A stretch of DNA of 64,000 nt from Prorocentrum cordatum (lineage: Eukaryota; Sar; Dinophyceae; Prorocentrales; Prorocentraceae): the NCBI GenBank assembly GCA_963575745.1, contig CAUYUJ010019926.1, forward strand, positions 498,236-562,235, read 5' to 3'. The position numbers and the translations under genes are program-made. The notes beneath the pieces were generated by a model that was not told the origin of the DNA, did not search any database, and was given only the letters and a program-made list of their open reading frames with translations. Within the stretch, counting starts at the first letter, position 1, and the number at the start of each line of letters is the position of its first letter. This document shows, piece by piece, positions 52,657 through 63,294 of the stretch.

Positions 52657-52850
52657 TCGGGCCGGGCGAAAGGGGGGGATAGCAAAGGGGGGGGTGAGAA
52701 TCAGCTCACGGAGCTGATTTTCCCGGCGCCTCCCGGCGCCGGAGGCGGCTATGTATCGAGGAAGGGGCCCCTCGGTGGGGCCGAAACCAGCTGCATGCAG
52801 CAGATTTCGTAACCCCCCCTTTCCCAATCCCCCCCTTTCGTCCGGCCCGA
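52657..52850. mobile_element. MITE family E copy 2 (5-bp duplication)
   Basis: 194 bp, bordered by AAATG (52,652-52,656 and 52,851-52,855). Nearly identical to 41,397-41,591. Confidence 0.93.
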
Positions 52851-53041
52851 AAATGACGACCAGAAAAAAGCCCTAAGTCACCTTTTCTGTAGTATTTCTC
52901 GAGCCGGATCGATGTGTGAAGGTCCCAGGGCCCGACAAGGAGGGCGAAAACGCTCGGCGCGGAAAAAAATAGGAAAAATTGCGGCGCCAGGATCTCAAGG
53001 TCCCGTCGCGATTTCGCAGCGATAAGAGGTGGTGGTCTTAG

Positions 53042-53251
53042 ATGATGTTAACAACGCTGAGGACGTTTTTTTGTTATCCCTACTGTTTTCACGATCGCCA
53101 TGTACTTGCCGACTTTGGAATCAGTTCTCTTAGTTCTGGGACGTTCGCTCGTGAAGTTGTCGGCTCGGTTCCGTTTTGCACGGCCGCTCTCTTCTTTGTT
53201 GGACTGCTGTTTTTGTTCCCGTTCTGGCTGGCCGAACACCTGAAAAGTTGA
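53042..53251 (+). other. AT-richer stretch with an unplaced ORF
   Basis: A 69-codon plus-strand frame with a hydrophobic end (ALFFVGLLFLFPFWLAEHL). The minus strand is also open. I cannot support a gene. Confidence 0.2.
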
Positions 53252-53499
53252 AACGGGATGTAGAAGACACCCCCGGCGTTCCCGGCATCAACTGAGGTGA
53301 GAGGGGCTTCCTCCCTGCACCGCCGGGCCGCTAAGGCGCGGGCGCGGCACCGCTGGTTGCCCCCGGCGGCCAACGAGAGGGGGGGGGGCGGCTGCGGGCG
53401 GCGTGGCGCGTCACGCGGGGGAGCGCGTCAGAGCCCGGGGGGGCCCTGGGAGCGCGCCGCGGCGCGCCTCTGAGCCTCTGAGCGGGCGACGGGGGGGGA

Positions 53500-53640
53500 G
53501 TGGGGGAGGGAGAGAGAGAGGGAGGGAAGGAGGGAGGGAAGGAGGGAGGGAAGGAGGGAGGGAGGGAAGGAGGGAGGGAAGGAGGGAGGGAGGGAAAGAG
53601 AGAGAGGGAGGGAGGGAGGGGGGGAGGGAGGACCCCACCC
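53500..53640. repeat. (GGGA)n/(GGGAAGGA)n microsatellite
   Basis: GGGAGGGAAGGA units. Confidence 0.92.
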
Positions 53641-53689
53641 CCTCTCGTCGCGAAGAACGAAAGCACGGCGGGAAGCTTTTAGCCGCTGT

Positions 53690-53830
53690 CGGCTTCCAGG
53701 GGCCCTCAGAAAGGCCTCGGGGCCGTCAAGAACAACCCGCGGCGAAGCGTCGGTCCCGGGGAAGGGGCCCAGGTCTCGGGGGGGTCGACGCCGTGAACAG
53801 AAGTCACGGCGCCGGAGTTCTGGGGAGGAG
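53690..53830. repeat. module K, copy 4
   Basis: GGCCTCGGGGCCGTCAAGAA, GGTCCCGGGGAAGGGGCCCA, then GGAGTTCTGGGGAGGA. It matches the complement of 10,140-10,305. Confidence 0.65.
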
Positions 53831-53909
53831 GCGAGGAGGCAGGAGGGACGAGGATCGCAACAGAGCCAGGATGTAGCGTCGATGCGGCAGCACGCGCTCC
53901 CGCTCCATG

Positions 53910-53960
53910 TCTCCTCCTCCTCCTCCTTCTCCTCCTCTTCCTCCTCCTCCTCCTCAGCAG
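53910..53960. repeat. CTC microsatellite
   Basis: CTCCTCCTTCTCC units, 40 bp left of MITE B copy 3. Confidence 0.85.
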
Positions 53961-54001
53961 GGGTGTACGATACCTCAGAGCCGATTGGACCCGCAGGGGT
54001 A

Positions 54002-54161
54002 CACTCAAAAACCCTGGTAAGGACGCGCGGCAAGGACGCAAGACCCTTGGAAGCCGAAGTTGGGATTTTTGGGGCGGCGGACGACGAAAACCTCAAGGAC
54101 GCAAGAGCAAGGAAGAGCAAGGAAGAGCAAGGGTACCCTGAGCAAAGTCGCGCTTTGACTG
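54002..54161. mobile_element. MITE family B copy 3 (TA target)
   Basis: A 160-bp copy with ends CACTCAAAAACCC and GCTTTGACTG, bordered by TA. It lacks the inverted CGCGTCCTTATTAGGG part of copy 2. Confidence 0.85.
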
Positions 54162-54789
54162 TAGGGGCTCTCAAGTGGCCGCGGGCGCCTCACCGGTCCC
54201 CCCACGAGCGCTCTCCACCTCACCGCGCAGCGCGCCCCCCCCTCTCGAAGGGCGACCACCCCGTGGGCCTGCAGCGTGGGCGGGAGCCCCGGCTTGAGAG
54301 AAGCGGCCGTCGACACCTCGGGCTGTGCAACCCGAGACGAGGCAGGGCCGTACAGCCAGATGCCCAGCGACAACCCCGCTCCGAAAAGAGACCTGGTCCT
54401 CCATCCGCGCAGCTGCTGCGAGATGGCAGGGCGGTCCTCACATCTCTGGGGAGGTCCAGAACGATGCCTCGCTCTGAGAAGGAACAGGCATGCACCCGTT
54501 CGGCAAATGCACGGTTGTATGTGAAACAAACCACGGGTAAATGTCGGATGAGAGCCCCACTGTTGAGCATTTTCTTATTCGGCGTTTCGACATTGGGCGG
54601 AAGGGGGGGGAAGTGTGGCTCCGGACCTCTGCTTGATGCGACTTTTTTGCAGCAGTGCGTCCTATGAAGGAGGCTACACCTGCCTTAAACAGGCGCCCCA
54701 AACAGCCACGATCTACTCTTCCACGAGGGTTGGGGTGCGAGGGCCCGCGCCGATCGGCAAAACAATGAATAAGAAGACGATCGCCACCA

Positions 54790-55010
54790 GCTGTTTCAGA
54801 AGAGTGTGCGCGGCGCCAAGGCGAAAGCCCCATTGTGAAAGCAAGTCGCTCCATCAGTGTAACCTCTGAATGTGATTAAGACGAGCGTGTACGGCGCCAA
54901 GGCGGGCGCCTTCATTCTGGCAACGGGCTTGGATCTGTTTGGGCCGAGTGTGCGCGGCGTCAGAGCGAGAGCCCCGTGCTGAAAGCCGCCCGCCCTCCAT
55001 GCGTGTCACT
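54790..55010. repeat. tandem repeat D, copy 2
   Basis: GTGTGCGCGGCGCCAAGGCG, AAAGCCCCATTGTGAAAG and variants occur three times. It is the complement of the unit at 23,805-24,060. Confidence 0.6.
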
Positions 55011-55128
55011 GCGGGAGGCTTCACGCTTCAATATCGTAAGCGCTGAGAAAGTCTTAGACGAAACGCTCAGCCTAACGACGCGTCTGGTGGTGCGGCCCGG
55101 GGACACTTGTTTCCAAGAGCGAAGGGTA

Positions 55129-55296
55129 CACGTCGTTCATTTCCAATCGTGCTCATTTCTAGTTCTGCTCGTTTCTAATGGTTCCTGGCCCCTAGTGGCC
55201 AGGAAGAGGCCCAGGACAGAATACTTAGAACTAGAAGGATCTTGGGCCCGCCAACAAAAATCAAGAACTCTCGAACAATTAGAAATTAACAATGTG
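55129..55296. mobile_element. MITE family C copy 2 (TA target)
   Basis: 168 bp, the same length as copy 1. Ends CACGTCGTTCATTTCCAAT and AGAAATTAACAATGTG, TA on both sides. Confidence 0.88.
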
Positions 55297-55489
55297 TAGA
55301 GGAGGATGTACGGGAGAGGAAGACGGAAGAGGGCGCCTCTGGAGGGGTCCTGGGGCGTAGGGGGCGTATACTGAGACGCCGCCGGGGCGAGGACGAGGAG
55401 AGGATGAGGATGACGACGACAAAGAGGATGAGGGATGGAGGGATCGAGGCTAGAGGTTTTTTGAGCGTGCCCTCGTCGTCGGCCCCCTC

Positions 55490-55535
55490 CTCCTCCTCCT
55501 CCTCCTCCTCCTCCTCCTCCTCCTCCTCCTCACGC
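55490..55535. repeat. (CTC)n microsatellite
   Basis: About 15 CTC units. Confidence 0.9.
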
Positions 55536-55559
55536 TGCATGCGCCTCGAGATCATGTGG

Positions 55560-56050
55560 TCGGGGCGAACACGGGGATGGGTCCAGGGGTCGAAGGAGGG
55601 GCGAAGGGATAGGGGCGAAAGTGTCGAAGGAGGGGCGAAGGGGTCGAAGGAGGGGCGAAGGAGGGGCGAAGGGGTCCAGGGGACAGGTACAGGGGTCGGA
55701 ACGAACACGGGCAGGCAGGAGGGCGAAAGAGGGGGGCTGAGAAGGGAGGATGAAAAAAGGTACGAGGGAGGATGGAGATGCGGACGGACGGGGGAGGAGG
55801 GAGGATGAGGGGCAGGGGAGAGGGGGGGTGAGCAAGAGTGGAGGGAGGAGGGGGAGCGATGGAGAGGGAAGGAGGAGGGGGAGAAGGAGGGGGGGGAGGA
55901 AGGGGGAGTCAGGAGAAGGAGGAGAAGGGAGGGGAGAGCAGGGGGCGAGATAAAAGGCGGGAGGGCAAGGAGGGGGACGAGGAGCGAACGAGCGGAGGCG
56001 GGAGTGGAGGGGCAAGGGGGGAGAGAGAGGAGGGCAACGGGAGGGATCAC
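55560..56050. repeat. GGTCGAAGGAGGGGCGAAG and purine-rich repeats
   Basis: Irregular GTCGAAGGAGGGGCGAAG units (55,590-55,690) followed by GGGAGGAGGGGGAG-type purine tract. Open frames here are repeat translations. Confidence 0.8.
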
Positions 56051-56053
56051 CAG

Positions 56054-56224
56054 TCGGCGGCAAGCGAGGGGGGGAAGTGAGAAGGAGAAGGTCTTCTCAG
56101 AAGGCGGCGTGAATGCTCACAAGCTCTCGCGCCTTCTGAAAAGTTGTCCGCGTCTTCAAGGAAGGCTTCCCGAGCCTTCTGAGAAAGCCCGCCCCTGTTC
56201 ACTGACCCCTGGCCTCGCCGCCGA
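56054..56224. mobile_element. foldback MITE, CGGCGGCGAG family
   Basis: A 171-bp copy, from TCGGCGGCAAGCGAGGGGGG to GCCTCGCCGCCGA, with the 5-bp duplication ACCAG (56,049-56,053 and 56,225-56,229). The interior has GGTCTTCTCAGAAGGCG and GCCTTCTGAGAAAG. Confidence 0.88.
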
Positions 56225-56349
56225 ACCAGGGGGTGGGAGAGAGAGGGGGGGGGGCCACGACGACGAAGACAACGGCATGCGGAGCACCGCCCCCGCTTGT
56301 GGCGCCCCTCAGAGGCTGCCAATCATGCCCCCCCCCCCTTTGAACAACA

Positions 56350-56475
56350 GGAACGGAGGGGGCAGGCGGGGAGGGGAGAGGGAAGGAGGAGGGAGGCGGG
56401 GCGGGGGGGCGGGGGCTGGAGGAGGAGGAGGGAGGAGGAGGAGAGGGAGGAGGAGGAGGAGGAGCATTCGAGCAT
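56350..56475. repeat. GGA/GGGA microsatellite
   Basis: GGGAGGAGGAGG units ending in GCATTCGAGCATTCG. Confidence 0.85.
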
Positions 56476-56670
56476 TCGGACCCAAGAAGGCGAGCGTCTG
56501 AAGTCCGCGGGGACTTCGCGCGACACGCGCCCCTCGGCCGCCCGCGCGGGCGGAGCGTAGCCACGACCGTCTCCCGCCCACAGGGGGACGTGGCGGGAGA
56601 TCCCGTCGGGCGAACGCCCACGGCCGAGCCGCGCGCGGGGCGGGCCTCGGCCGCGGGCCGCGGCGGGCGC

Positions 56671-57906
56671 TCAGGCCGCCCAGCGTGGCCCAGCCGCGCG
56701 GCCCCGCACGGGCGGCGCCCCCGCCGCCAGCCGCACCAGCTCGGCGAAGCTCGGGGCGGCAGGAGCGGGCGGCAGCTCCACGCCGCCGAGCCGCGCCCTC
56801 TGGCCCCGCCGCTCGCCAGGAGGCGAGAGGGCCCGCCTGCGCCGAGCCGCGGGCGGCGCCACCGCCTCGGCGCCCAGCAGGCGCGGCCTCACGCCTCGCC
56901 ACGGCCGCTCGGCGGAGCGGCCCCGTTTGAGGTCCTCGCAGACCGCCTCGTCGTAGTCGCCGAAGGCCGACCCGACCTCCACGTCGTCCACGGTTCCGAC
57001 GGTCGGCCACACGCTGCCGATGCCGCCAGCCGCGTCCACGGAGCTCACCTGCTCGAAGGGCTCGACGACGTCGAACTGGCGAGGACACCCGTGCGCTCCA
57101 GGCTGGCGCGCAGGATGTCGTCCTCCAAGTCGGTCGCTGGGGCAATTTATCGCAGGGTGCCCCCAACTGCCTGATCCGCAACTTGGACCCTGGGGGGCCG
57201 CTCCCATCGGGACTGGCCCCCCTGGGCCGCTCCTCTCGCCACCTCTCTGGCTGGGGAGGCCGTCCATGCCAGCAGCAGCCCCGCCAGCAGCGCCTCCGCG
57301 GGCGCCCGCGCCAGCGCCAGCAGCCCCTGCTGGGCAAGCCGCCCGCACATCGCCAATGCCCGGTGCCCTTTTGTGGTCGGCGCGGGGACTGAAAAGGGCA
57401 CCGCCGCCTGGGGCCGCACGAGGCTCGACGCGAGGCCGCGTCGCCCGCGAAGCTCCGGACGGCGAAGCGCTCCGACACCGCCTGACTGCTCCAACGGGAG
57501 GCGCCTCCGCGCCCAACCCAGCTGGCGCCACCACGCTGCCAGCTGGCCCGTCGACCTCGTCCAGCGGTCGCCGAGCTGCCGCCAGAAGCCTCGCGCAGGT
57601 CGCCCTCAGCTCAGGCCCCGAGGTGGAGCGCGGGCGTCGCCTCGCCCCGCCCTCGACTGCGGGGCCTGACGCAGGGCTGCGCCCGCGGCCCCACCGCAAG
57701 CCCGCGCCGTCAGCAGTGGGCCTGGCCGCCCGTCGCCTCAGCGCGAGCCCCTCGGGCCTGCAGGAACTCGGCCGCGGACGCCGCCACCGTCCTGGTGCCG
57801 AGGCTCTGGGCCACCTGCTCGCCACTCGCGCCTGCTGAGCACCAGACCGTGCAACCTGTCCTCCAGGGCTGGCTCCTCGAAGGCGCTCATCATCGTCAAG
57901 GTCCAA
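56671..57906 (-). CDS. uncharacterised ORF downstream of the LINE relic
   Basis: A 411-codon minus-strand frame starting just after the RNase H ORF. Part of it is protein-like (FDVVEPFEQVSSVDAAGGI, VGTVDDVEVGSAFGDYDEA, VCEDLKRGRS); the rest is Arg/Ala/Pro-rich, and neighbouring frames are also open because of the high GC. It may be a 3' part of the retroelement, another gene, or chance. No family recognised. Confidence 0.25.
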   Translation of the reverse strand: MDLDDDERLRGASPGGQVARSGAQQARVASRWPRASAPGRWRRPRPSSCRPEGLALRRRAARPTADGAGLRWGRGRSPASGPAVEGGARRRPRSTSGPELRATCARLLAAARRPLDEVDGPAGSVVAPAGLGAEAPPVGAVRRCRSASPSGASRATRPRVEPRAAPGGGALFSPRADHKRAPGIGDVRAACPAGAAGAGAGARGGAAGGAAAGMDGLPSQRGGERSGPGGPVPMGAAPQGPSCGSGSWGHPAINCPSDRLGGRHPARQPGAHGCPRQFDVVEPFEQVSSVDAAGGIGSVWPTVGTVDDVEVGSAFGDYDEAVCEDLKRGRSAERPWRGVRPRLLGAEAVAPPAARRRRALSPPGERRGQRARLGGVELPPAPAAPSFAELVRLAAGAPPVRGRAAGPRWAA

Positions 57907-57909
57907 GTA

Positions 57910-59300
57910 CTACTCGACGTACCCCTGAGGTGCGCCCACCTTGGGCCAAAGACCCCTACTCAGCCTGTCCAAGTACACGCTTCCCGTGTCAGATGGTCGT
58001 CCGAGACACGGAGCCAGCAGCCCACGACCCAGGGCGCGAAGGGCAGGACGCGCGAAGCACCCGCATGTTCGGCAGAACCATACATCTAGATCTCGATGCC
58101 ACCTCATCGTGTGCGAGCTGTCCACATCCTGATCGGCAATCTTGAGAACACCATCGACACCTCCAGCAATGGGCCCCAACCTGGCCAGTCCAGCTTCCGC
58201 ATCGACCAAGCCCCCACACGACCTGGAGAGCCACTCGGTCTGGGTGGAGTGCCCTGCGGAACAACGGTATCGCTGGCAACTGCGACCATCCGCATGAAGC
58301 ACATGCTGGGAAGAAAAGGCTGCTGCCACTCGTGGCGCTGGTGGGACGCGCCGTGGCCGACGCTTCCTGCGCTGGGACGGCCTGGCGTCCCGAGCCGCCG
58401 CGGCGTCCAGCGTCGAGCGCAATAGCCTCCACCGCACCATGGCGGCCATGTACTCCACATCACGCACACGTGCTCGAACATCCGCTGGTAGTCGGCACTG
58501 CTTGGCAGCATGGCCCGCCAGGACGTCGGCCATGGCATTGCCTCGCAACACCTCTGCAGGTACTCCTCGAGCAGCCGCCTCCGCGGCACTGAGGTGCGAG
58601 TTGACGTGCTCGACAGAGAACTCGCTACGATCCCGCTGCAGGAAGATGCGCGACAAAGCGTACCACAAGTCGCTGTCGGGACCAGTAGGCCGTTGGTCCA
58701 ATCGAGCCCACCAGCCATCACACACGGCCAAGTTATCCGTGAAGAAAACAGTCGGCCCACGGGAGTGGCCCGCGGCTAGCACCAAGGCCCGAAGTTCACC
58801 ACGATGAACTGTTTGGCGTGGGCCAGACATCGGAAGTAAGATAGCAGCCTCCACGTCCACGGCGCCAGCGGACACCCGGCATACTGCAACACCGACCCGA
58901 CGAAGTCGCGGATGCTTGGAGTCGGCCCCTCCGCCAGCGTCACCAAATAGGGCGAGCAGCTGGTGCAGCGTGCCCGTGCCGAGGACCGCGTCGTCAAGGT
59001 TGGCCACGCCGAGGTAGCTCCAATCATCATGATCCATAGGCTCGGGTACTGCCGTCCAAGCCGCAAGGATCATCCCGCGCAGCCAGAAACACGGGTAGGC
59101 GTCGCCCTCGGCCATGGCCCTGCCCACCACCAGGTGCCCGCTCAGCTCGTACGCCTTGGACCCGATGTTGGCACTGCACTCCCAGTGTCGATGCATCGGG
59201 GTCTCGACGCAACACTGGCACCGAGGACACCAGGTGTCCTGACCGTCGATGTCGTCGAAGGACTCCTCGAGACGCGAGCCAGGCCACGTGCCGCCCGCCG
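57910..59300 (-). CDS. non-LTR retrotransposon, C-terminal zinc knuckle and RNase H (5'-truncated)
   Basis: The open frame runs from about 59,300 to the stop at 57,910; the first ATG is at 59,196. Before it, WCPRCQCCVETPMHRHWEC is the C-x2-C-x-H-x4-C knuckle that follows reverse transcriptase in LINEs. Then comes an RNase H fold. The acidic residues visible are Asp in GADSKHPRLRRVG (where the family has TDGS), Glu in HRGELRAL, Asp in FFTDNLAVCDGW and Asp in GNAMADVLAG, plus HVNSHL. A second C-x2-C module (VWFCRTCGCFA) near the end is usual in dinoflagellate LINE proteins. The reverse transcriptase and endonuclease are missing, as in a 5'-truncated insertion. The frame is open for over 400 codons, so it is fairly young. 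It lies on the strand of the host genes. Confidence 0.8.
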
Positions 59301-59466
59301 CGATGGAGGAAGGGGGGCGAGAAGGAGGGATAGGGGGCCGGCGGGGCGCGGAGGAGGGCGAGGAGGGCCAGGGTCAACGCAGGACGCGCCGGCACGACAG
59401 CGCTGCGAGACACGCCCCTCCCTCCCCCGTGCCGCCTCCGCACACGTCCCTGCAGGTAATGATGAA

Positions 59467-59620
59467 GGGGCCCCAGGACACACAAATAACTACACACAGA
59501 TAGAAAGATCCCCCTTATATTTTTCCATCTGTTCTGGGTTTTTGTCTTCCCCCCCCCCACCTCCCATACTTTCCCATATTTTCCTGGGAGTCGACGATTA
59601 GTTGTGTCTATGTTTTTTCC
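59467..59620. mobile_element. dispersed element G, copy 2
   Basis: GGGGCCCCAGGACACACAAA, GGGTTTTTGTCTTCC, CTCCCATA, then GTCGACGATTA. It stands about 170 bp beyond the 5' end of the LINE fragment. Confidence 0.7.
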
Positions 59621-59989
59621 CCTCCTGGAAGTATGCCTTTCCACTCTAGGAGCGGCCAGGCGGCCTGCCACTCGGGCAGCGCTCCCCTCTTGTGTAGGAT
59701 CCGCCCTCCGTCCTTCCAGCTCGCAGGAGCGCAGGGAGGTGGGACGACGAAGCGCCAAGAGATGTCAGACGACGACACAATGTTCAGGAAGATCTGCGCT
59801 CCATCCGTGCAAGTGCCGCTAAAAATCGAGTGCTGGCCACGAGACGCGCGGCAATCTCAAGCGATAGTCCCGTTTCGAGAAAGAGCCACCATCCATCTGT
59901 GTAGCTGTTGCACAACCTGGGGCTTCGGGTCGTAGACTTTGAAGAAGTCTCAAGCGATACCCAATTTCTTCAAACGAACCAGCCTCCAT

Positions 59990-60150
59990 CCTTGTAGCAG
60001 TTGAAAAAATGCGCGCGGCGCTGAGGCGAGAGCCTCATTTTTGAAAACGAGCCTGCCTTCCTCCTTCGTGAATGCTGCACATGTTAGAATCGAATGCGCG
60101 CAACGATGAAGCGAAAACCCCATTTTCAAAACCACCGGCCTTCCGTCTTT
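59990..60150. repeat. tandem repeat D, copy 3
   Basis: GCGCGCGGCGCTGAGGCGAG, then CATTTTTGAAAACGAGCC and GCGCGCAACGATGAAGCGAA, CCATTTTCAAAACCACC. The complement of 23,805-24,060. Confidence 0.6.
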
Positions 60151-60301
60151 GTGACTGACTGTTTGAGTCCTCTCAGCGTCAGGAAGAGGAATTTAACAAA
60201 TGAAGAAGCGAAGCGCCTGGCCCAGCCTACGGACACGCCTTGTGGTGCGACAGGGGAGGGGGGTACCTGTAAGGAAGAGGGTGGATAGCCCTCCTCCCCC
60301 C

Positions 60302-60368
60302 CCTCCCTGCTAGCGCGTCCACCTGCTTGCATATCCTCCCTGCTAGCGCGTCCGCCTGCTTGCATATC
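60302..60368. repeat. 33-bp direct duplication
   Basis: CCTCCCTGCTAGCGCGTCC(A/G)CCTGCTTGCATAT occurs twice in tandem. Confidence 0.85.
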
Positions 60369-60579
60369 CCTGCTCATTACGCCTCCCCCTGCTCCTTCCG
60401 CCCGGCCTCCTCCCCGTCCCTCGCCTCGCCCCGCCTCCCGCTTCCCCCCTGCTCATCCCCTTGTTTCCTCCTGCGCTGCCTCCCGAAACTCCTCCTCTTC
60501 CAAGGGAGGGGGTCGCGCCCAAGGCCACGCGCGCGCGCGAGTGCTCGCACTAATCGCCCCGCCCACCACAGCACCGCTC

Positions 60580-60633
60580 CTCGGCCCCGCGAGACACGAA
60601 CAGGACCAAAGGGTGGTCCGTCTCGTACTCCAC
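60580..60633 (-). CDS. possible exon, function unknown
   Basis: Acceptor CTACAG|GTG, then VEYETDHPLVLFVSRGAE, donor GAG|GA. An 18-residue, phase-0 piece with normal composition and correct dinoflagellate-style borders. It could be an N-terminal exon of the SET gene or of another gene to its left. Too short to identify. Confidence 0.3.
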
Positions 60634-60819
60634 CTGTAGAAGCCGGCAGCGGTTCTCACCCCTCCCGTCCGCGGCGGCAGCGCGGGCCGGAGAAATCGGC
60701 ATCCAGGGAGCTTGGAAAGCAGGTCGAGAATCTATGCCCTACTCCTTGCCGTCGCTCGAACACTTCCCCGTGCACTGTTCGGTTTCCTGCGCGCTTCCTG
60801 TTGCCAGATGGCCCGGGCT

Positions 60820-61085
60820 TCCTGTGTGTTGGAGGAGGAGGAGGAGCAGGAGGAGGAGGAGGAGAGAGCACCAGGAGGAGGAGGACGAGCAAGACGAGGA
60901 GGACGAGAACGAGGACGAGCAGGAGGAAGAGGAGGAGGAGGAGGAGGAGGAGGAGCAGGAGAAAAATGAGGAGGAGGAGGAGGAGGAGGAGGAGGAGGAG
61001 GAGGAGCAGGAGAAAGAGGACGAGCAGGAGGAGCACGAGGACGAGCAGGAGGAGGAGGAGGAGGAGGACGAGCAGGAGGGGAGGG
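60820..61085. repeat. (GAG)n/(GGAC)n microsatellite
   Basis: GAG with GACGAGCAGGAG interruptions, about 265 bp. Confidence 0.92.
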
Positions 61086-61124
61086 CGGCCGGCTGCCCCG
61101 GCCAGGTCCTACACATGGCTGTTA

Positions 61125-61262
61125 GGTTGCTTTGCCGGGATAATTTTACCTAACAGCGTTTGCTGATAGGTTTCTAGTAGGGTCAAAAGAGAGCATCATG
61201 ACTCCACAGGGGGGTCTGGGCGGGTGCCGGACAGGGTGCCGCAGAAGTCGTTTTAAGCCAAC
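61125..61262. repeat. common flank of the 73-bp satellite, copy 2 (inverted)
   Basis: The complement of 23,591-23,725. It also holds the hairpin CTGTTAGGT..ACCTAACAG around AAATTATCCCGGCAAAGCA (minus sense). That last word also occurs alone at 21,046-21,068. Confidence 0.85.
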
Positions 61263-61686
61263 AGTCACACACTTCGTGCTCTTCGACCTCCCAGAACTCC
61301 ATTCCCGGGCCACATTCTGAATGCCCGGAGCCAACTGTAGGCCACTTCGTGCTCTTCGACTTCCCAGAACTCCATTCCCGGGCCACATTTTGAATGCCCG
61401 GAGCCAACTGTAGGCCACTTCGTGGTCTTCGAGTTCCCAGAACTCCATTCCCGGGCAACATTTTGAATGCCCGGAGCCAACTGTAGGCCACTTCGTGCTC
61501 TTCGATTCCCAGAACTCCATTCCCGGGCCACATTTTGGATGCCCGGAGCCAACTGTAGGCCACTTCGTGCTCTTCAAGTTCCCAGAACTCCATTCCTGGG
61601 CATGATTTTGAATGCCCGGAGCCAACTGTAGGCCACTTCGTGTTCTTCTAGTTCCCAGAACTCCATTCCTGGGCCACATTTTGAAT
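61262..61686. repeat. 73-bp satellite, 6 units, inverted
   Basis: TTCGTGCTCTTCGAGTTCCC, AGAACTCCATTCCCGGGC, then ATTTTGAATGCCCGGAGCC. The complement of 22,951-23,590. Confidence 0.95.
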
Positions 61687-62003
61687 GCTGAGGCAGGCTG
61701 ATGCTGCGGCCGAGGCAGGCTGAGGCTGAGGCAGGCTGAGGCTGAGGCCGAGGCTGAAGGCAGACTGAGGCTGAGGCTGAAGCAGACTGAGGCTGAGGCT
61801 GAGGCAGGCTGAGGCTGAGGCTGAGGCAGGCTGAGGCTGAGGCAGGCTGAGGCTGAGGCTGAGGCTGAAGCAGGCTGAGGCTGAGGCAGGCTGAGGCTGA
61901 GGCCGAGGCTGAAGGCAGACTGAGGCTGAGGCTGAAGCAGGCTGAGGCTGAGGCTGAGGCAGGCTGAGGCTGAGGCAGGCTGAGGCTGAGGCAGGCTGAG
62001 GCT
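61687..62003. repeat. GAGGCT hexamer array, inverted copy
   Basis: (AGGCTG)n with AGGCAGGCTG variants. The complement of 21,206-22,950 but five times shorter. Confidence 0.95.
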
Positions 62004-62034
62004 CCCAGAGGACCGACGATTGCAAGTGCTTGCG

Positions 62035-62220
62035 TGTTCGAGTGTTCGAGTGTTCGCGTGTGAGCGTCAACTGGTTCGCGGCTTGCGATGAGTGTTCAAG
62101 TGTTCGCTGTCAGTGTCAAGTGTTCAGATGTTCAAGTGCTCAAGTGTTCGAGTGTTCAAGTGTTGAAGTTTTCACGTGTTCAAGTGTTCGAGTGTTCAAG
62201 TGCTCAAGTTGTCAAGTTAC
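62035..62220. repeat. GTGTTCAA/GTGTTCGA repeats
   Basis: Irregular 8-10 bp units (AAGTGTTCGAGTGTTCAAGT). Confidence 0.85.
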
Positions 62221-62469
62221 GGCGTGCATGATGTGTGCATACATCAATAGGGAAATATGTTCGAATGTGGTGTGTGCGTTTCGGTGTAGTTTATGCAGTT
62301 TGTTGGTAGTTGTGTCGTCATCTCGTGTCACGGACGCTCGAGCATGCGACCCAACATTTTTGGTGCGACGGCTACGGCGCTTGCGCGTGACATTCAGCCG
62401 TCGACCGAGTACCGGTCGCCCTTGATGCGCTCTGTTTGTATTGTATAAACGAAGTCGTCCGACGCCGCG

Positions 62470-62785
62470 CTCGCAAAACCACGCGTTCGCGACTTGTCGC
62501 GCGAGCACCGCGCGCATTTGCGTTTGATTTAAACGGCGAGCCGCGGGGAGGAGAGGAAACCGAGGAGTAGGAGGAGGATATCGATATCTCTGCTTGCGCG
62601 TGTGGGTTACGTGTTCAGCGCCACGGTACGTTCCTGTGAACCCAATGCATGAGCGTTCGCGCATGTTTGCACGACGCGAGATGTGCGAACACCACGCGCG
62701 ATATTTTTTTGTAAACTGCGGTTCGCGATATCGCAGGCGCCAAGGAAACCACATTCGCGACGTGTCGCGCGTGCACCCCAAAACA
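62470..62785. repeat. dispersed CCACxxTTCGCGAC repeats
   Basis: CCACGCGTTCGCGACTTGTC at 62,479 and CCACATTCGCGACGTGTC at 62,750, each followed by GCGCG(A/T)GCACC, with related GCGATATCGC words between them. Confidence 0.5.
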
Positions 62786-63290
62786 CTTGATTATTCCTCC
62801 TTCTTCTCCTCCTTCTCCTTCTCCTCCTCCTCCTTCTCCCCCTCCTCGTCCTTCTCCTTCTCGCCTTATCCCCCATCCTCCACATCCTCCTTCTCCTTCT
62901 CCTTCTTCTCCTCCTCCTCCCTCTCCTTCTCCTCCTCCTTTTCCTTCTCCCTCTCCTTCTCCGTCTCCCCCTTTTGCTCCTTCTCCTTCTCCTGCTTCTC
63001 CTTCTCCCCCTCCTGTTCCTTCTCCTCCTCCGCCTTCCCGCCATCGCCCTCCTCCTGTTCATCGCCCTCCCCCTCTGACCCTCTGTTCCCCTTTTCCCTC
63101 AGCGGTCCTCCATTGTCCTCCTCGTCCTCTGACCTTTTTCCCTCGAGCATCCGTCCCCTCCTCCGCCCTCCTCTTCCTCCTCCCTCTTTTGTTTCTCGCC
63201 GTCCTCCTCTTTCTCCTTCTCCTCCTTCTCCTCCTCCCCCTTCTCCTTCTCCCTCCTCCTCCTTTTCCTTTTCCTTTTCCTCACCCATGC
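62780..63290. repeat. CTC/TTC pyrimidine tract, 500 bp
   Basis: CTCCTTCTCCTTCTC throughout, with few other words. All open frames here are repeat translations. Confidence 0.92.
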
Positions 63291-63294
63291 CCCG

